Source: Anodontia alba
Lineage: Eukaryota > Mollusca > Bivalvia > Lucinida > Lucinidae
DNA: 64,000 nucleotides
NCBI GenBank assembly: GCA_964016985.1
Contig: OZ024821.1
Coordinates: forward strand, 16,789,211 to 16,853,210
Direction of reading: 5' to 3'
Shown here: positions 1 to 13,400 of the stretch, piece by piece
Layout: the number at the start of each line of letters is the position of its first letter
Numbering within the stretch: position 1 is the first letter of the stretch
The notes under the pieces: model-generated
The model's input: the letters and a program-made list of their open reading frames with translations, nothing else
Database searches by the model: none
What the model was told of the DNA's origin: nothing
Made by a program: the position numbers and the translations under genes

Positions 1-1480
1 TTCAAGGCATGAAACAGTTTTTTCTGAAGGTCAAGGTCACAGAAATAGTTCATTCTCCATGCAAAAGCATTAATTTACTTTCCATATTTCCTGTGTAGTC
101 TTCCAGTTCATGGAAATCAGAAGTCAAAAGTTCAGAGGTCAAGGTCATTTCAATGTCACTGAAGTTAGCACTTTCATATGCCTTGTTCGGTTTCAGTGCG
201 CAATGTCGAAAGTTCTAATGAGGCGCTGGTAAACTCAACAAACCTGCACGGGCTCAAAATGGTCACTTTACCGCTCGAATGTAACTGGGCGCGAGGCGCC
301 TAAAGTTATTGAGAATCTTCCCTATTATTTTATATTCACATTACGTTTTTGTTTGAAAACACAGTCAACTACTCATTTGTTGACATCTGTCAACGACACA
401 GGACAGACAGAAGATAAAGTTGTGAAAACTCTGTGTTTATAAATGGTGAATACTACTGTATAAACCACCTACATAATAAATACCTACTCCAGCTCACCCC
501 CATTTCAAAATAAATTTTACAAAATGACCCCAGAATCCTTGAATATAGACTCATATTTGCTTATTTACCTTCAGGGGATTTAAATAAGAGCAGTTAAATA
601 TCAGTAACAATTAGCAAGTTTATTTATTTGCTTTTCCCAGTCTACTGCAAGTTTAGGGAGCTAACCACTAAATATTTTTCCATCGGCGACAATAGTAACC
701 TTTTACATGCTGCCACAAAAACTACACATACAAAACTTTTCAAACATTACTTGTTTATAGAGCCACCATAGCTCAACAAGTTTCTGAGAAAAAATCCACA
801 CGTTGCCCTGCTCCTTTTCAAGTTACGGTCCACCATGATTGTTTACCTGCAGCTTCGCAGCGAATAACAAGCGGACTTTTTTTAATGGAGGGTGACCATA
901 TAATATCAGCAACAATTTCTTTGAGCTTACAGATATAATTATAAAACACATCATTTTATTTCCTTCTAACTATCCTTTTCTCACATTGATATAAAACCTG
1001 GGATATATATCCAATGGAAGCATGTCTGGTATTTAGAATGCAACTGAGACCTCGGTCCAAAAGTGATAGAACCCGGCACTTCCAGTTTTAGTGTAATGCT
1101 ACCCCCCACGCACCCACCCACCCCACAACCACTGTACATGTACAATAGTGAAAAGTCCACTACATGTATCATTACATTTATGACAGCTACATCCAGTGTA
1201 GCTACATGTCAGCTTGCATATCAGAGCAACCGCATAACATAATATATGAGCAAGCTTTACACCGGTCAGACTACGTGGATGTGAAGTTTATTTCGGGTTA
1301 TATGTACATGCATGCTGATCGCATACGTCGTCTTCCGATTTACTTAAGTTATAGTTTAAAGTCCAAAGATTTACAAGGGGAAATGTTCAGTTACTCATAG
1401 TATGTTCTCCACTATGAGCTCGAACTGGAATGTATACATTCTTCGTTTTATGGATCACTGCCTATTATTGTTTTTGTCTG
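1..1480. other. No gene recognised
   Basis: Starts with GAAGGTCAAGGTCAC text resembling the monomers at 54000-54600. AT-rich thereafter, with no supported exon on either strand. Confidence 0.5.
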
Positions 1481-1636
1481 TCCATTTTCCATAACGACTA
1501 TTACAGTGAAACCTGAGAGCCACCTCTGAGACAGACTTTAATAAGTGAAGGTTGATGTGGAAAGGTGGCTGTCTTATGAAGGTACATGTCATGTAATTTT
1601 GCTTGCACGACATGTACTTTTATAAGACAGCCACCT
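1481..1636. repeat. Truncated tandem duplicate of family E left half
   Basis: CCATTTTCCATAACGACTATT and the first about 120 bp of the element recur at 1646. It ends at GACAGCCACCTTGTC. Confidence 0.75.
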
Positions 1637-1666
1637 TGTCTCTCCATTTTCCATAACAACTATTAC

Positions 1667-1874
1667 AGTGAAACCTGTGTAAGAGAGCGACCTCTGAGAC
1701 AGATTTTAATAAGTGAGGGTTGATGTGGAAAAGTGGCTGTCTTATAAAGATACATGTCATGTAATTTTGCTAGCAAAATTACATGACATGTACCTTTATA
1801 AGACAGCCATCTTTCCACATCACCACTAAAGTCAGTTTCAGAGGTGGCTTTCATACACAGGTTTTACTGTAACT
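1667..1874. mobile_element. Family E (CAGTGAAACCTG-ended) element
   Basis: TTACAGTGAAACCTGTGTAAG to CACAGGTTTTACTGTAA. Internal palindrome AAAATTACATGACATGTAC. The ORF at 1663-1854 lies entirely inside it. Confidence 0.8.
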
Positions 1875-1947
1875 TTAAGAGGATTCGTCATTCAGATAGG
1901 CAACCTTATCAGTATTATTGTGTATACCTTCTGAAAAGGACTCGTTC

Positions 1948-2023
1948 CTGTAAAACCACAGTTTTTAATGTATAAAAGTGGAGTTTAAGGGGGTCAAAAT
2001 TATATATGAATGCTTTCGTGATG
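1948..2023 (-). mobile_element. Family A terminal fragment
   Basis: From CCTGTAAAACCACAG to CTTTCGTGATG; only one end remains. Confidence 0.65.
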
Positions 2024-2213
2024 TAAAGGAACAAATCGGCTCCCCTTGGGAGTAAGTCCTATCTCTATTGTAGACCTTTCTTTCAGAAGGGGTTTTGGTG
2101 CGCAGGAAAGTAAATAGGAAGTTACAAATGTTGCTCCCCATGTGAAAAAATGGCTGAAAATCTTTTAAGTGTATCATTCACTTCAAAACAGGATATCTAT
2201 AAACACGATAATC

Positions 2214-2215
2214 TC

Positions 2216-2248
<33 letters not shown>

Positions 2249-2310
2249 TATATATAAATTAATAAATTGATAAATAAATAAAAACAATAATAAGCAAATA
2301 AATAAATAAA
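2214..2310. repeat. Poly-A and A/T low-complexity tract
   Basis: About 29 A, then TA and AAATAAAT words. Confidence 0.95.
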
Positions 2311-2409
2311 AACACTAGAACGATTTATCGAAACGTCCAGGAAATTTAACGATCACGAGACACAGCGCTCCAAAAGCACCGGAAAAGAACTGATGACATA
2401 AAACATCAC

Positions 2410-2510
2410 AACCCCCCCCACAATCCCGCCACCCTTCCCCTCCCCCCCCGCCCCCCCCCCCCCCCCCGCCCCCCGTCCCCCACCCCCAAAGAAAAAAAAA
2501 AAAAAAAAAC
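2410..2510. repeat. Poly-C tract followed by poly-A
   Basis: C runs at 2410-2487, then A from 2491. The glycine-rich minus-strand ORF here is a translation of this tract. Confidence 0.95.
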
Positions 2511-3009
2511 AGCAAAAACACACACAAAAAAGACACTTCAGCTAAAACAGAAAGATGAAATCAGAAGAAACTGCGCTACATGTCCCATGTCAGTTTTGAT
2601 CCTGTATTCAGGTGTTGACCTTTGTTATGTATTTCTAGGACTTTTTTTCAGCGGCAGCTGTCTAGAATTGAGTTTCCTCTAAATTATCCACCAATCAGAA
2701 ACAATTTTACATTGTAAAATTCTGTACGTCTGCAAGTAAACTGTGTTTCTCATTGGTTAATAACTTAGACTGTCAGTGCAAACTTTTTACAAATACCCAA
2801 TCACTTCAAAATTACACCGGAAAGACGGAGATACAGTCTGCTATCTATGTTCATTGAAACGGACTATAATTTCCAGAAATCACAAAGTATACGGCCTCGG
2901 ACCACAATTATTTTTCCATTACCTTTCGTACAAAGACCTCTTGGGAAAAAAATGCTGACAACTTTGCAATCGATGCATACTTTCTTCTGCTTATGTCATC
3001 ATTTCTTAC

Positions 3010-3152
3010 CTTCAAATTTATCCACTTTACACATGACCATGACCAGCTCCTTTTCCAGCTGTCGTCTGTCAAAGTAAACACCTGTCAGTTCATACCAGTT
3101 ACGGCCCATGTAGGCTCACTTCTTAGGGGTGTGCTTAGGTTCACCTGTTTTC
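3010..3152 (-). CDS. Candidate first coding exon of a minus-strand gene
   Basis: On the minus strand an acceptor (cttttgatttcag) precedes 3152 and a strong donor GTAAGA follows 3010. After an in-frame TGA, an ATG at 3109 opens 33 codons plus one base (MGRNWYELTG, then FDRRQLEKELVMVMCKVDKFE), a composition typical of real protein. The first about 43 bases would be 5' UTR. I do not recognise the product, and the following exon was not found in 1-3009, so the gene probably leaves the window to the left. CCAAT-like motifs near 2690-2760 lie downstream and do not help. Confidence 0.5.
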
Positions 3153-3584
3153 CTGAAATCAAAAGGAAACAAAACAAACTCTTAATTTTCAGAACACCTA
3201 CATGTTGATCTATCAAAAGAATCACAGTGAAGTAGTCTGCTCAGTCACTCTGGCATAAGACACAGCATCCAAGTGAGGGACTATTTGTGCGACTATATTT
3301 CCTTATTTTGGACAACGAATCAGGGGAGGTAATTGTGGACTGGTTCCTATCAGACTAATGCCAAACATGCATCAGACCAAGGCTCCAAATCAGCAACCTT
3401 CAATTTTTCACCTCATCCAATCAATCAACATCTAACACCAATCTACTGTGCATAAAAACATCTTCCAATACAACAGGACTTTAAATGTATGTCCTCCTTT
3501 GAATGCCGCTGAATATCTTTTTAAAGATATTTCTTGTTGTTGCTATTATTTAAAACGGACTGGATAAACGTGGTAGAGTTTCCG

Positions 3585-3800
3585 CATTTTTTACAGGGGA
3601 GACAACTCTTTTGGTTTCCTGTTTGCTTTCCTGCACACCAAATCCGCTCCTACCCCCCCTCCTCCTGCAATGTTGTCTACTCTAAACGAAAATAGTTTGA
3701 TCCCACTGGGAGCCAATTCTTCCTTTTTTAGAGAAGACCCCTCTTCAGAATAGAGATAATTAAAATCTAAAAGAGTTGTCTGCCCTAAAAGAGTATTCAT
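3585..3800 (-). repeat. GGGAGACAACTCTTTTGG dispersed repeat
   Basis: Marked by ACAACTCTTTTGGTTTCCTG, then TGCACACCAAATCC and inverted CTCTTTTAGG/CAGACAACTC ends. Similar TTTCCTGTTTGC/CTGCACAGCAA units occur near 2030-2160, 4540-4850, 6405-6650, 7225-7340, 18075-18215, 37135-37290, 42430-42510 and 63745-63865. Confidence 0.65.
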
Positions 3801-3881
3801 TCTCCTTAAATAGTATTATTATATTACTTTAATATTTGTCACATAGAAATCTTCCTAGCGGGAACACGACTTTTATAAAAT

Positions 3882-4230
3882 CATCACGAACACATACCTA
3901 TATAATTTAGACCCCCTTTAACTCCCCTTTTATATAGTAAAACTGGGGTTTACAGGGAATACATTATTTTTCTTACTTCTGCTCAAAAACATAGATTGTG
4001 GGAACTCGTTAGAACCGCCTCACCGAGGCGGTTCTAAGGAGTACCCACGATCTATGTTTTGGGTATTTTTGTGAGTATTTGTTAGAACCGCCTCGGTGAG
4101 GCGATTCTAACGAAAACCCACAATCTATGTTTTGGGCAGAAATATAAAAAATATCAGAATTTTATCTGAAAACTTTCAGTTTTTGGTAGTGAAATGTTCA
4201 ATACATTTGAATAAGCGTGTTTGCGTAATG
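3882..4230 (+). mobile_element. Family A element, copy 1 (double central hairpin)
   Basis: Family A layout: left end CATCACGAAAACATGCCTAT; a first hairpin TAAACCCCA...TGGGGTTTA; a central palindrome 'CTCGTTAGAACCGCCTCG' with its complement inside CATAGATTGTGGGTA arms; a right segment with TATCAGA...TCTGAAA; right end CGTTTTCGTAATG. No coding capacity. Opposite orientation is given as minus. This copy has two successive central palindromes and lies just before gene 1 exon a. Confidence 0.85.
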
Positions 4231-4290
4231 GTCGTATAAACGTCAGTGGTGTTGCATTGACGTTAATGCGACGTTGTATAAACTTCATAT
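4231..4290. repeat. Half of an ACGTC palindrome
   Basis: ATAAACGTCAGTGGTG and GCGACGTTGTATAAAC are recognisable. It ends 23 bp before gene 1 exon a. Confidence 0.55.
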
Positions 4291-4312
4291 GCCTACTGCT
4301 TTTTCTCCATAG

Positions 4313-4467
4313 GTGAAAGTATCTGTACATACGAATGAACTAGAAAAGGCGTACATAATATTTGACGGAGAACAAAGTAATTCTGATGACTGGTTTACAC
4401 AAGAAAGAATTCTGGAATCGTCGTGGGAAGATTTAGCATCAAAAACTTTTAATATATTTTCATTGGC
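4313..4467 (+). CDS. Gene 1 exon a
   Basis: Acceptor ttttctccatag precedes 4313 and donor GTGAGT follows 4467. It gives 51 open codons plus two bases in phase 0, rich in D, E and W (for example SWEDLAS). The visible gene is assumed to have exons upstream, because no start codon with context is present here and the acceptor is good. Confidence 0.7.
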
Positions 4468-7400
4468 GTGAGTATATTATTACATTTTTAGTTATTATGA
4501 AATGTATGGCGATTGGATACACTTCTAGGACGAGCAATTCAGCCAAAATTAATTTTGCCTTCCAAAAGTGTTTTTTTCTCTACTAAGATTGACATTGGGT
4601 CTCTTTGGAGGGCAACTCTGTCCGAATTGCGTTACGTTCCTTCCGAAAATTGGTTTAGCAATTGGAGAAATTTGGCTTTCCTTTAGAGTAATTCCTTTTC
4701 AACAGGGACTCGGTGCGCACGAAATCAGTCGTTAATATCACCAAAACACTAGCAGAGACCATAATTCCTTTCGAGTACAAATGCTTTCCTTTAAGAATAG
4801 ACCTCATTACTGACGAACAGAAGAGTCTGGTATATAGAAAGGCAAGCAATAAGTCACTAAAATTGTTTTTCTTGTAAAATGGCTGATCATCACGAAAATA
4901 TGCCTATATAATATTGACCCCCTTAAACCCCACTTTTATATGGTAAAACTGGTGTTTACAGGGGAATACATTATTTTTCATATTTCTGCTCAAAACATAG
5001 ATTATGGGTACTCGTTAGAACCGCCTCGCTGAGGCGGTTCTAACGAGTATCCACAATCTTTGTTTTGAGCAGAAATATGAAAAATATCAGAGTTTTTTTA
5101 TCTGAAAATTTTCAGTTTTTAGAGGTGAAATTTTCTATATATTTGAATAGGCGTGTTTACATAATGGATCCGCTAAGTGCAAGGGTCCCTTGTATATGTA
5201 TGTACACCTGCTCATCATACATTGTACTTGATATACTTGTCCTAAAGTTTGGACAAATATACATTCGAACTTCCATGGCTCGAACATTTTTAAAGCTATG
5301 GACATTTGTACTAGACATGATCAGACATAGGTAGTTCGTGCCATTGCATCACGCAAACATGCCTATATAATTTCGACCCCTTTAAACCCCACTTTTATAT
5401 AGTAAAACTGGGGTTTACAGGTGTACACATTCTTATTTCTGTTCCAAACACAGACTGTGGGTAATCGTTAGATTTGCCTCTGCGATGTGGTTCTAACGAG
5501 TACTCACAATATATATTTTGAACAGAAATTTGAAAAATATCAGAATTTTTATCTGAAAACTTTCAGGTTTGGGTGGTGAAATTTTCAATGTATTTGAATA
5601 GGCATATTTTCGTAATGAGAGAGTTAATTTTAGCTCGAGGTCACGAGGAAAATGGGAACAATTTAAGGATTTTCTCCAAAATTGGTTATGTTGAATGTAT
5701 TCATTAGAATCGCCTTGATAAGTTGATTCTAGTGGGTACATATAACATACATCTTCGTGTTAAAATAAGAAGATGTCCATAACATATCTCTAAATAATTT
5801 TTAGGCTATTTTGTCGAGCTATCGGAAGAATTTCGTAGGAACTTAAAAACGAGCGACGGTACACGAACAATACGAGGTGTTCAGATCATTGGCGTTTGAC
5901 AGCCTTTCACGGTGATGCGTCTAAAATCTGCTAGATTGGTGACAAACAGTGTAGACCCAGATCAGACGCCGTGTTCTACGGCGTCTGATCTGGGTCTACA
6001 CTCTTTGCTTAGGCCTGTTTGTCAAAACGTAGCGTAAAAACGATTATACTGTACTTTTTGACAGGTGGAACTTGAGAAAATTTTATATAAACTTGGAATT
6101 CGATGGCTGTGCCAATGATAAGGGATATCTGGTAGTTATTGATGCGGAAAATAATCACGAATATTGTGGATATGACAATATGAGTCCATTTCCAGTCATT
6201 TTATACTCACAATCAGATGACGGTGCGCTTTGGGATCTGACAACTGGTATGTATTTTATTATCACGAAGAGTTGCTTCTGCTTTTCTGTTTTAGTCTATT
6301 ACACCTCTCACATATCCCTATTTTTAACACCCTGGCATTAATTATAGGCCAAGTGGTGTCAAAAGGGTTGCATATTTGTATATACGTGTAGTTTAAGAAG
6401 TGGTAACTGTCAAAATTGGTTTGCCTTTCTTCTAAAAACGGGTCTGCTATAAGAGAAACTAATTTGTTCCTCAGGGAACAATTGTTTTCCGCTTAGCATA
6501 GGCCCCTTATCAGTATGTAGAATATCAAACATAAAAGTCACAAAGTTTGTTCTCTTGTAAAACATGACTAACCATCTACTAACATACATATCCTTCGAAC
6601 GGCCGAGGGTTTTGAGGGTTTTGAAAAATGCAGTCAAAATGAGGGTAGGGTTGGAAATTTACCTCTGGAATTCAACATAAGTAATATCAGACACAGATTA
6701 CCTGAAAATGAAAGTAGATATTTTTTACAGTCAAGCACCGCCAAAGTTTTACGCTCACGAAAGGTCATGGCGCAGGGGTCACGGTGGGAAAATGTATGCG
6801 CATTTTTTTTATTTCATTTTTTTTTTTTTTTTTTTTCTTTTGGCGATTTGATCCCGCATTTTTCCTCCTTTCTCTCTCTCTTTCCCTCCCTTTTCTTTTG
6901 CCTTTCCTTGCGCATTTCGCATGCTGGGTCATTTGAGCCGCGCTTGATTGGTGTTGACGGGGCTTCATTACGAAGAAACAACGGTAAATCGAACAGTTTT
7001 GGTTCGAAACTGTGAGCCTTTTTTCTTACTTTGGAAGCCTTTTGCGCCCTTTCTTTACATGCTAGAGAGATTGTGTTCATACTGTTATTATCTCGCATAC
7101 TACTGCATTAAATGGTACTGGAACTGGAAGATTGTTTGTATTAATCTCGCCGTGAGGGTCGTTAAAAAAAATTGGACAACAATTACGCATAAATACGCTA
7201 CCGCCGTCGAAATGATATAAGCCGAAGAAATCCTTTTAATGTAGACCTTTTTCAGACAGGATTTTGCTGTGCAGAATAGTCAAACAGAAGTAACAAAAGC
7301 TGGTTTCTTTGAAAAAAAAAATGGCGGTAAATCTGTCTAGTGTATCTGGTTAATTTGAACCCACAATATTTGAATATTATGAGTACTGATATGAGTCGAG

Positions 7401-10400
7401 CCTAGCAAAAAATGGGCTCTGAGCAAACGCTAACTGCAAATCATTACTTGAAGTGTCTAATGCTTTCTGACCAACGCCACACCTATCACACTCCTTTGAC
7501 AACATTGCATATAAAGTGGTTAAACGGGGATAATTGAATTCTGGACAAATGAAGCATTTCTTGTAAGCCCTATGTTTGGTTCATAAACAATAGTTCTGGA
7601 TTTTTATTATAAACCAGCCATTGAAATGGAGTGGGTGTGGGTCCTGGGTCCTGGATGTATCTCTGTGAGTTTTTACTGTGAAGTTACACTGATGAAAATA
7701 GAGAATCCCGCGTGAACTGAACATGCAGTCGAAATCCAATGGCTCAAACATCTTACGGCTCATTGAAATTATTCGAGATATGGGTAGTTCCAGCCACTGA
7801 GGGTTAATCATGGCACCAGGTTAGGAAGCAAATGGCGGTAATTTAGGGAAATCTTTTCGATCTTCTACAGAATAACAGTATGTTGAGTGTACTCATTAGA
7901 ATCGCATCGATGACGCGATTCTAATGAGTACATAACATCAATTATGAGGTTCTAATGAGTACACACAACATACCTTTTCTTGATTAAAAAAAGAAAATTT
8001 GCCGAAATATCGGAAGATTGTATAGAAACTAAAAAACGAGTGTGAATTACCCATAGAAAAGGAGCCATCGGTGTTCGAGTTATTGAGGGTCGCCTGTATA
8101 GTTGTTAGTTTGAGCTGCATTAGACTTGAGGGGGAGTCAAACAAGTTAAATATCCACATTTCTTGTTTATGCTAACCTTTCAAGGCGGTTCCTCTGTTGC
8201 CGTTCTTCTTTATTATAATACGGTCGACTCTCGTTATCTCGAATTCCAAGGGACTCCCTGAAACACTTCGAGATATCCGTACCTCGACATATCAGAGTTG
8301 CGGAAAGTGAGGAAAACAATAAATCGAATAACCATATTTAACAAATGAATATGTAATTTGACTCCTGAAGTTAGAAATATATATATAAAATAATGTGGAA
8401 AAGAGGTGAGCAATTTCTCCTCTTTTCCACAATATTTTGTTACCTGTTGTTAGATTTTCATGTAAAAACAGGGACCTGAATTTCATTTCGACATAAGCGG
8501 TTATTCGAGATAAACGAGTTTGAGATAACGAGGGTCGACTGTATCTTTACTTTCTTGTCATTGTTTGCTCTTCGTCTAGTCTTCTTTTGACGCCTCTGGA
8601 AGGCTATGCTTCGTAATTATGTTTTTTTTTTTTATTTGTGGGTAACATCATTATATTTCTAAAGTTGAAAGCTTTACCTTTATATTACGAAAGCAAGCCT
8701 ATTCAAATATATAGAAAAATTCACCTTCAAAAACTTAAACTTTTAAGATAAAAACCTCTGATATTTTTTTCACATTTCTGCTCAAAAACATAAATTGTGT
8801 GTACTCGTTAGAACCGCCTTGACGAGGCAAATCTAACGAGTACCCACAATCTATGTTTTGAGCAGAAATAAGAAAAAAACATGTATACCCCTCTAAACCC
8901 CAGTTTACTATATAAAGGTGGGGTGTAATGGGCCAATATGAAATAGGCATGTTGTCGTGATGAACCGAAAATAAAACGACATTTCAGTCAATTAGTTTAT
9001 AAACGAAAGACAAGCTTTTTTCTTTTCTGCAAAAAATAAAGAAAGAAAAATATCAAATCATTTCCCTTTGATCAGTTAGCCAACAGAGCGCGTAGGTTTA
9101 AGCTGTATATAGTGCAAATCGGTGATGTGCCCTGAATATATGCACTGTCTTCTAAGGGAATTAGATCTATGTTGAAAGCTCCTACAACATCAAGTGCTAC
9201 GTAATATTATCATACTGTACAGATACGCAGGATGACCCGGGCTTTAGTTGTACGTTGTACGTGTATGACCTTCAGAGAAGTTTTCGCTTGGTGTTTGATT
9301 CGATTCTGAACAGAAAAAAACAAACTCTATGGGCCTTTGTTCGAGCACAGTCTGAAAATATTGCATAAAGCAGCTTTCGGCTCGATTCCTACTATGACCC
9401 ATTGCATGCCAATGTGATAAACTGTCATTGTTAGAAATATTCCTGAACCGGGACGCATAATTTCCTACAAAATTGCTTCCACACTTTATTAGCAGAATAT
9501 CTATCGTCAGTCTAAAGAAAGCTTCGATGTTTGGCAATGTGAGGTGCCGTTTTACCATTAATCCCCTATTTGTGATATCACAAAATCGATTTTGTTATAT
9601 CACTAGTTATTATGTGATATCTAATTATTTTGTGATATCACAAAATCGATTTTGTGTTATCACTAAATCGATTTTGTGATATCACAAAATCGATTTTGTG
9701 ATATCACAAAGTAAGATTGACTTCATGTAACTGACTTCAACACTCGTAATAAATTGCTTACTGCTAAACTTCTTAATCAGGGTTATCGGTATCATAAACT
9801 AAGTAAAGCTTTTTTCTAAGTTTTATAGGCGTCATTCCGATTTAGTTTCTAAATTTAATATTGGGCTTAAATCTCTTCTGCAACAAGGCCTATCGGAACC
9901 CGAATTTTGTGGTGAAATATATGCTTGCAATGACTTCAGTACCCAATTTCGTAAAATCATTCTTCGATATAAAAAGATTGGGTACAACATAAATGTTATA
10001 TGATAGACTGCATGCATGGTTGTTAAACCAATCACGGTTAATAACTTTGCTCCCCTCTTTAATTGCACGCTGGCGGGTTAGGCTTCTGATTCTATGATGG
10101 TTCCAGCGTAAAGGCCTACTTGAAATTTAATTTTGGGTAATGTTGGTCGGTACTTGGTGCTCTATCTTTGGTCGGGCCCACCGGAGTCTTACTGTTGGTT
10201 TTCGTTTGCTCTAGCTTTTCAGTTGTTTCGTGCTCATCACGAAAACATGCCTATATAATTTTGACCCCCTTAAACCCCACTTTTATATAGTAAAACTGGG
10301 GTTTACAGGAGTATACATTATTTTTCTTATTTCTGCCCAAAAACATAGATTGTGGGTACGCGTTAGAACCGCCTCGCTGAGGCGGTTCTAATGAGTACCC

Positions 10401-13400
10401 ACAATCTATGTTTTATGCAGAAATATGAAAAATATCAGAGTTTTTTTATCTGATTTTTTCAGTTTTTGGAGGTGAAATTTTCTATATATTTGAATAGGCG
10501 TGTTTTCGTAATGTGTCGAGTCCTCATCGTTAGTCGATACGCCTGTACTACTATCGTTGTTTCATGTCTGTAATTTGTTGATTTTTTTGGTTCTCGGAGA
10601 TGTAGCACTGATGAGTTAGGAAGCCTTCATGCGGACTGAACAAATTGTGTGTCTAAACCGCGGCAGAAGTAAGGGCGAGGATTGTGGCCACGTAAAATCG
10701 ATTTAAGCCCCAGTGAAATACTTTTCACTGACCGTTCCAAGGCGGTTCTTTTGTCATGGTTTATTTTTGTTATAGTTCGTCTTTGAATGTGAGTGTCGCT
10801 TACATCTTTTTGTTTTGGATATCCATTTGGCCACTTTGTGGGAAAGTATGTAACTGTCCGTTTGGTTTTCTGCTAGTGATGTTTCCATTAGGGTCCAGTT
10901 ATTTACGCCGGGCTGGTGCCCGGCGTATCTATTTGAGGCTGTTTTTGTAAAATGTGTATGCATTCGGAGAATGTCGGTTTTCTTCCAGTTTTATGGGGTT
11001 CTTAGTGGGGTTATATATAACTATTCACTCCCACTTTTTTCTGTTATTATTCAAAGTCACACTTTTGTAGCACAAAACTGTGCTATTGGTAACATAGTGA
11101 AAAAAATAGGAAGTACTGTGTAGAATGAATATAGCAATGTGGGTTTTGCTCATTTAAAAGAGAAATGAGCAGTTTTCCCGTAGGAGCCCCAATTTGGCCA
11201 TTCGACCTGAACTGAGCTTGTTGCTGTCAATATTCGTACATGTTTGAATTTTTTCATTTCGTTTTTTCGTCGTACTACGAAGAAGAAACAAAAGATATTT
11301 TTCTTTGTTTACGATTTGAAATATGCATTCTCAAATCAAACGAATTATAAGCTGGTTTAACAATTAGCTTAGGCTATGGATGGCGGCATGTAATTATGTA
11401 TGCGGGCTAGAAAAAGACGATCATAGTTGATTTTCTTACATAGCTCTGATAATGTCTATAATGTTTTTATCGTTGAGTATTGCGATAATTTATATAATTA
11501 CAACCTTTCATAAATTATAACATTTTTTCACTATAGATCTACTACGATCTATAGGGAGCTAAGTAATGCATGACAGATTAGTTTCCCGGCGTATTAATAC
11601 TTTGCATCAATGTTTTCTTGTTTCGTGTTTGTGTTTCTTTCCCTTTGATGTCTCTGGTGGGAGGTGTGGGATAATTGTATCGATTCCTGATCATTGCCTT
11701 CCTTTCTATTTTGTAACATCACAAAATCAATTTAGTGATATCACAAAATGAAAATAGATTTGATTTAGTGATATCACTTATTCTGTTTCGTGTTATCACT
11801 AAATCGATTTTGTGATATCACTAATTTGATTTAGTGATATCGCAAATTCATCTCTATTTTGTGATATCACCAAATAGAATTAGTGATATGACTAATTTCG
11901 ATTTAGGGATATCACAAAATAAGGGATTTATAGTAAAACGGCATCTCATATGGCAAAAGTATCCACATAACGCAAAGCAATGCCTCTAATCAGCCTAGCA
12001 ATTTGAGCACCCTGATCTGCGTCATTGCTTGGCGGACATGCTGACATGTAGAAAATGCTGTGTTCCAGCTCAGTTATGACTTTTCTTCCAAAGGAATCTG
12101 GACATGTCACGAAGATATTTTGGGACATAACATGGTCGAAAATGGTATATGGAATGAAACATACGCATGTGAACGGGAACCAGGAAGGGTTTATACTGCA
12201 GGGCAAAATGCCAATTATCCTGGATGCCGTAATTGTCCTTGCTGCAGAAAAGGTAAAGTGAATTATTGGCAATATGAATTATAGAATCTTTAAACAGAGA
12301 CCGATTTAAAGTGTAAACTTGAGCTAGCAAACGAGTTCTCTGAATTTGTACGAGAGATGATCAACCAACAGTGACCTTGGTCGCTTACTTCCAGGAGCTT
12401 TTAACCATTTTAATTCATATTCAGTAGACTTAACAATGGCTACCTTTTAAGTGTGTATCAAAACATAATCGTATATGGAGAATATTTTAATTGTAAGTGC
12501 GACACATCGCGCTGTGTGGCTGTTGAGTTGAGATGTAGTGTAACACGAGCGGGCACATGCCATTTATACAAAGTTGTCTCAACGTCGATACAACGTCATG
12601 ATGTTGCATCGACGTTGAGGTGACCTTGTATAGACGTCACGTATCTGCTGGGCCAAGCAAACAAATCACCACCACAACGTCGTTACAACGTCGCTGCAAC
12701 GTCAAGACGTTACAGCGACGTTGTAACGACGTTGTTGTGACGTTGTGTGTTTACTGTGAATTACGTGTCGTGAAGTTATTTTGGCCGCGCCATGCGAAAA
12801 CTCGTCTTCGAATAGCAAAAGCCCAGATGTCTGCGCATCCCCGTAGTCTGATCAGGACCTTCACTATCCGCTAACATAATCATTGGATACTACAGAATGT
12901 ATCAATTGGGAACAAAGGCCTGGATGAGGCTGCGCATGTGCATGAAAATCTGAATTTGTGCAGTTTGCTCATGATTAAAGACACATTTTTACATACCGCT
13001 GCTCATTTCTGAATATGTTAGGCATATTTGTATCCGACCAGAGAAGAGTGACGTGTTGAAGACTTGCCTAAAATTATTAGCAAATCTACATGTCAGTCGC
13101 AGAGAGCAATCATACAGCCCATCCATCTCGATAGACGGGGCAAGTCTGACCATTTCTTATCTCTTTCTCTCTCTTTCTCTCTCTCTCTCTCTCTGATTGC
13201 CGTGAATAATCATTAGAGCCGCAAATGAGAAAACGTATTTTGAACATGTGCGCCCACCGAAGACCATAAAATCAGCCTACGCATTCGCACATTCTCATCA
13301 GTGTCTTTATTGCCCGCATGTAGACACCTTGTATGCGTGTGTATCTAAAATGCGCTCAGTGAAGATTCTGATCAGACTGCATCACGAAAACACGCCTATA

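Larger units (their letters stand above)
9531..11957. mobile_element. Element bounded by inverted ends carrying GATATC palindrome arrays
   Basis: The left end (GAGGTGCCGTTTTACC at 9541, then arrays to 9715) is matched in reverse complement by the right end (arrays from 11706, then AAAACGGCATCTCA to 11950). The interior holds the retroelement remnant and a family A element. It may be one composite element or two opposed solo elements. Confidence 0.5.

Noticed and set aside
2315..2536. Glycine- and phenylalanine-run ORF
   Set aside because: It translates poly-C and poly-A tracts.
6765..7098. Lysine/arginine-rich ORFs
   Set aside because: Translation of a T-rich and CTTT-rich stretch; no splice or family support.
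9566..11925. Possible CRISPR-like array (short palindromes repeated)
   Set aside because: Repeats are adjacent without unique spacers and the genome is eukaryotic.
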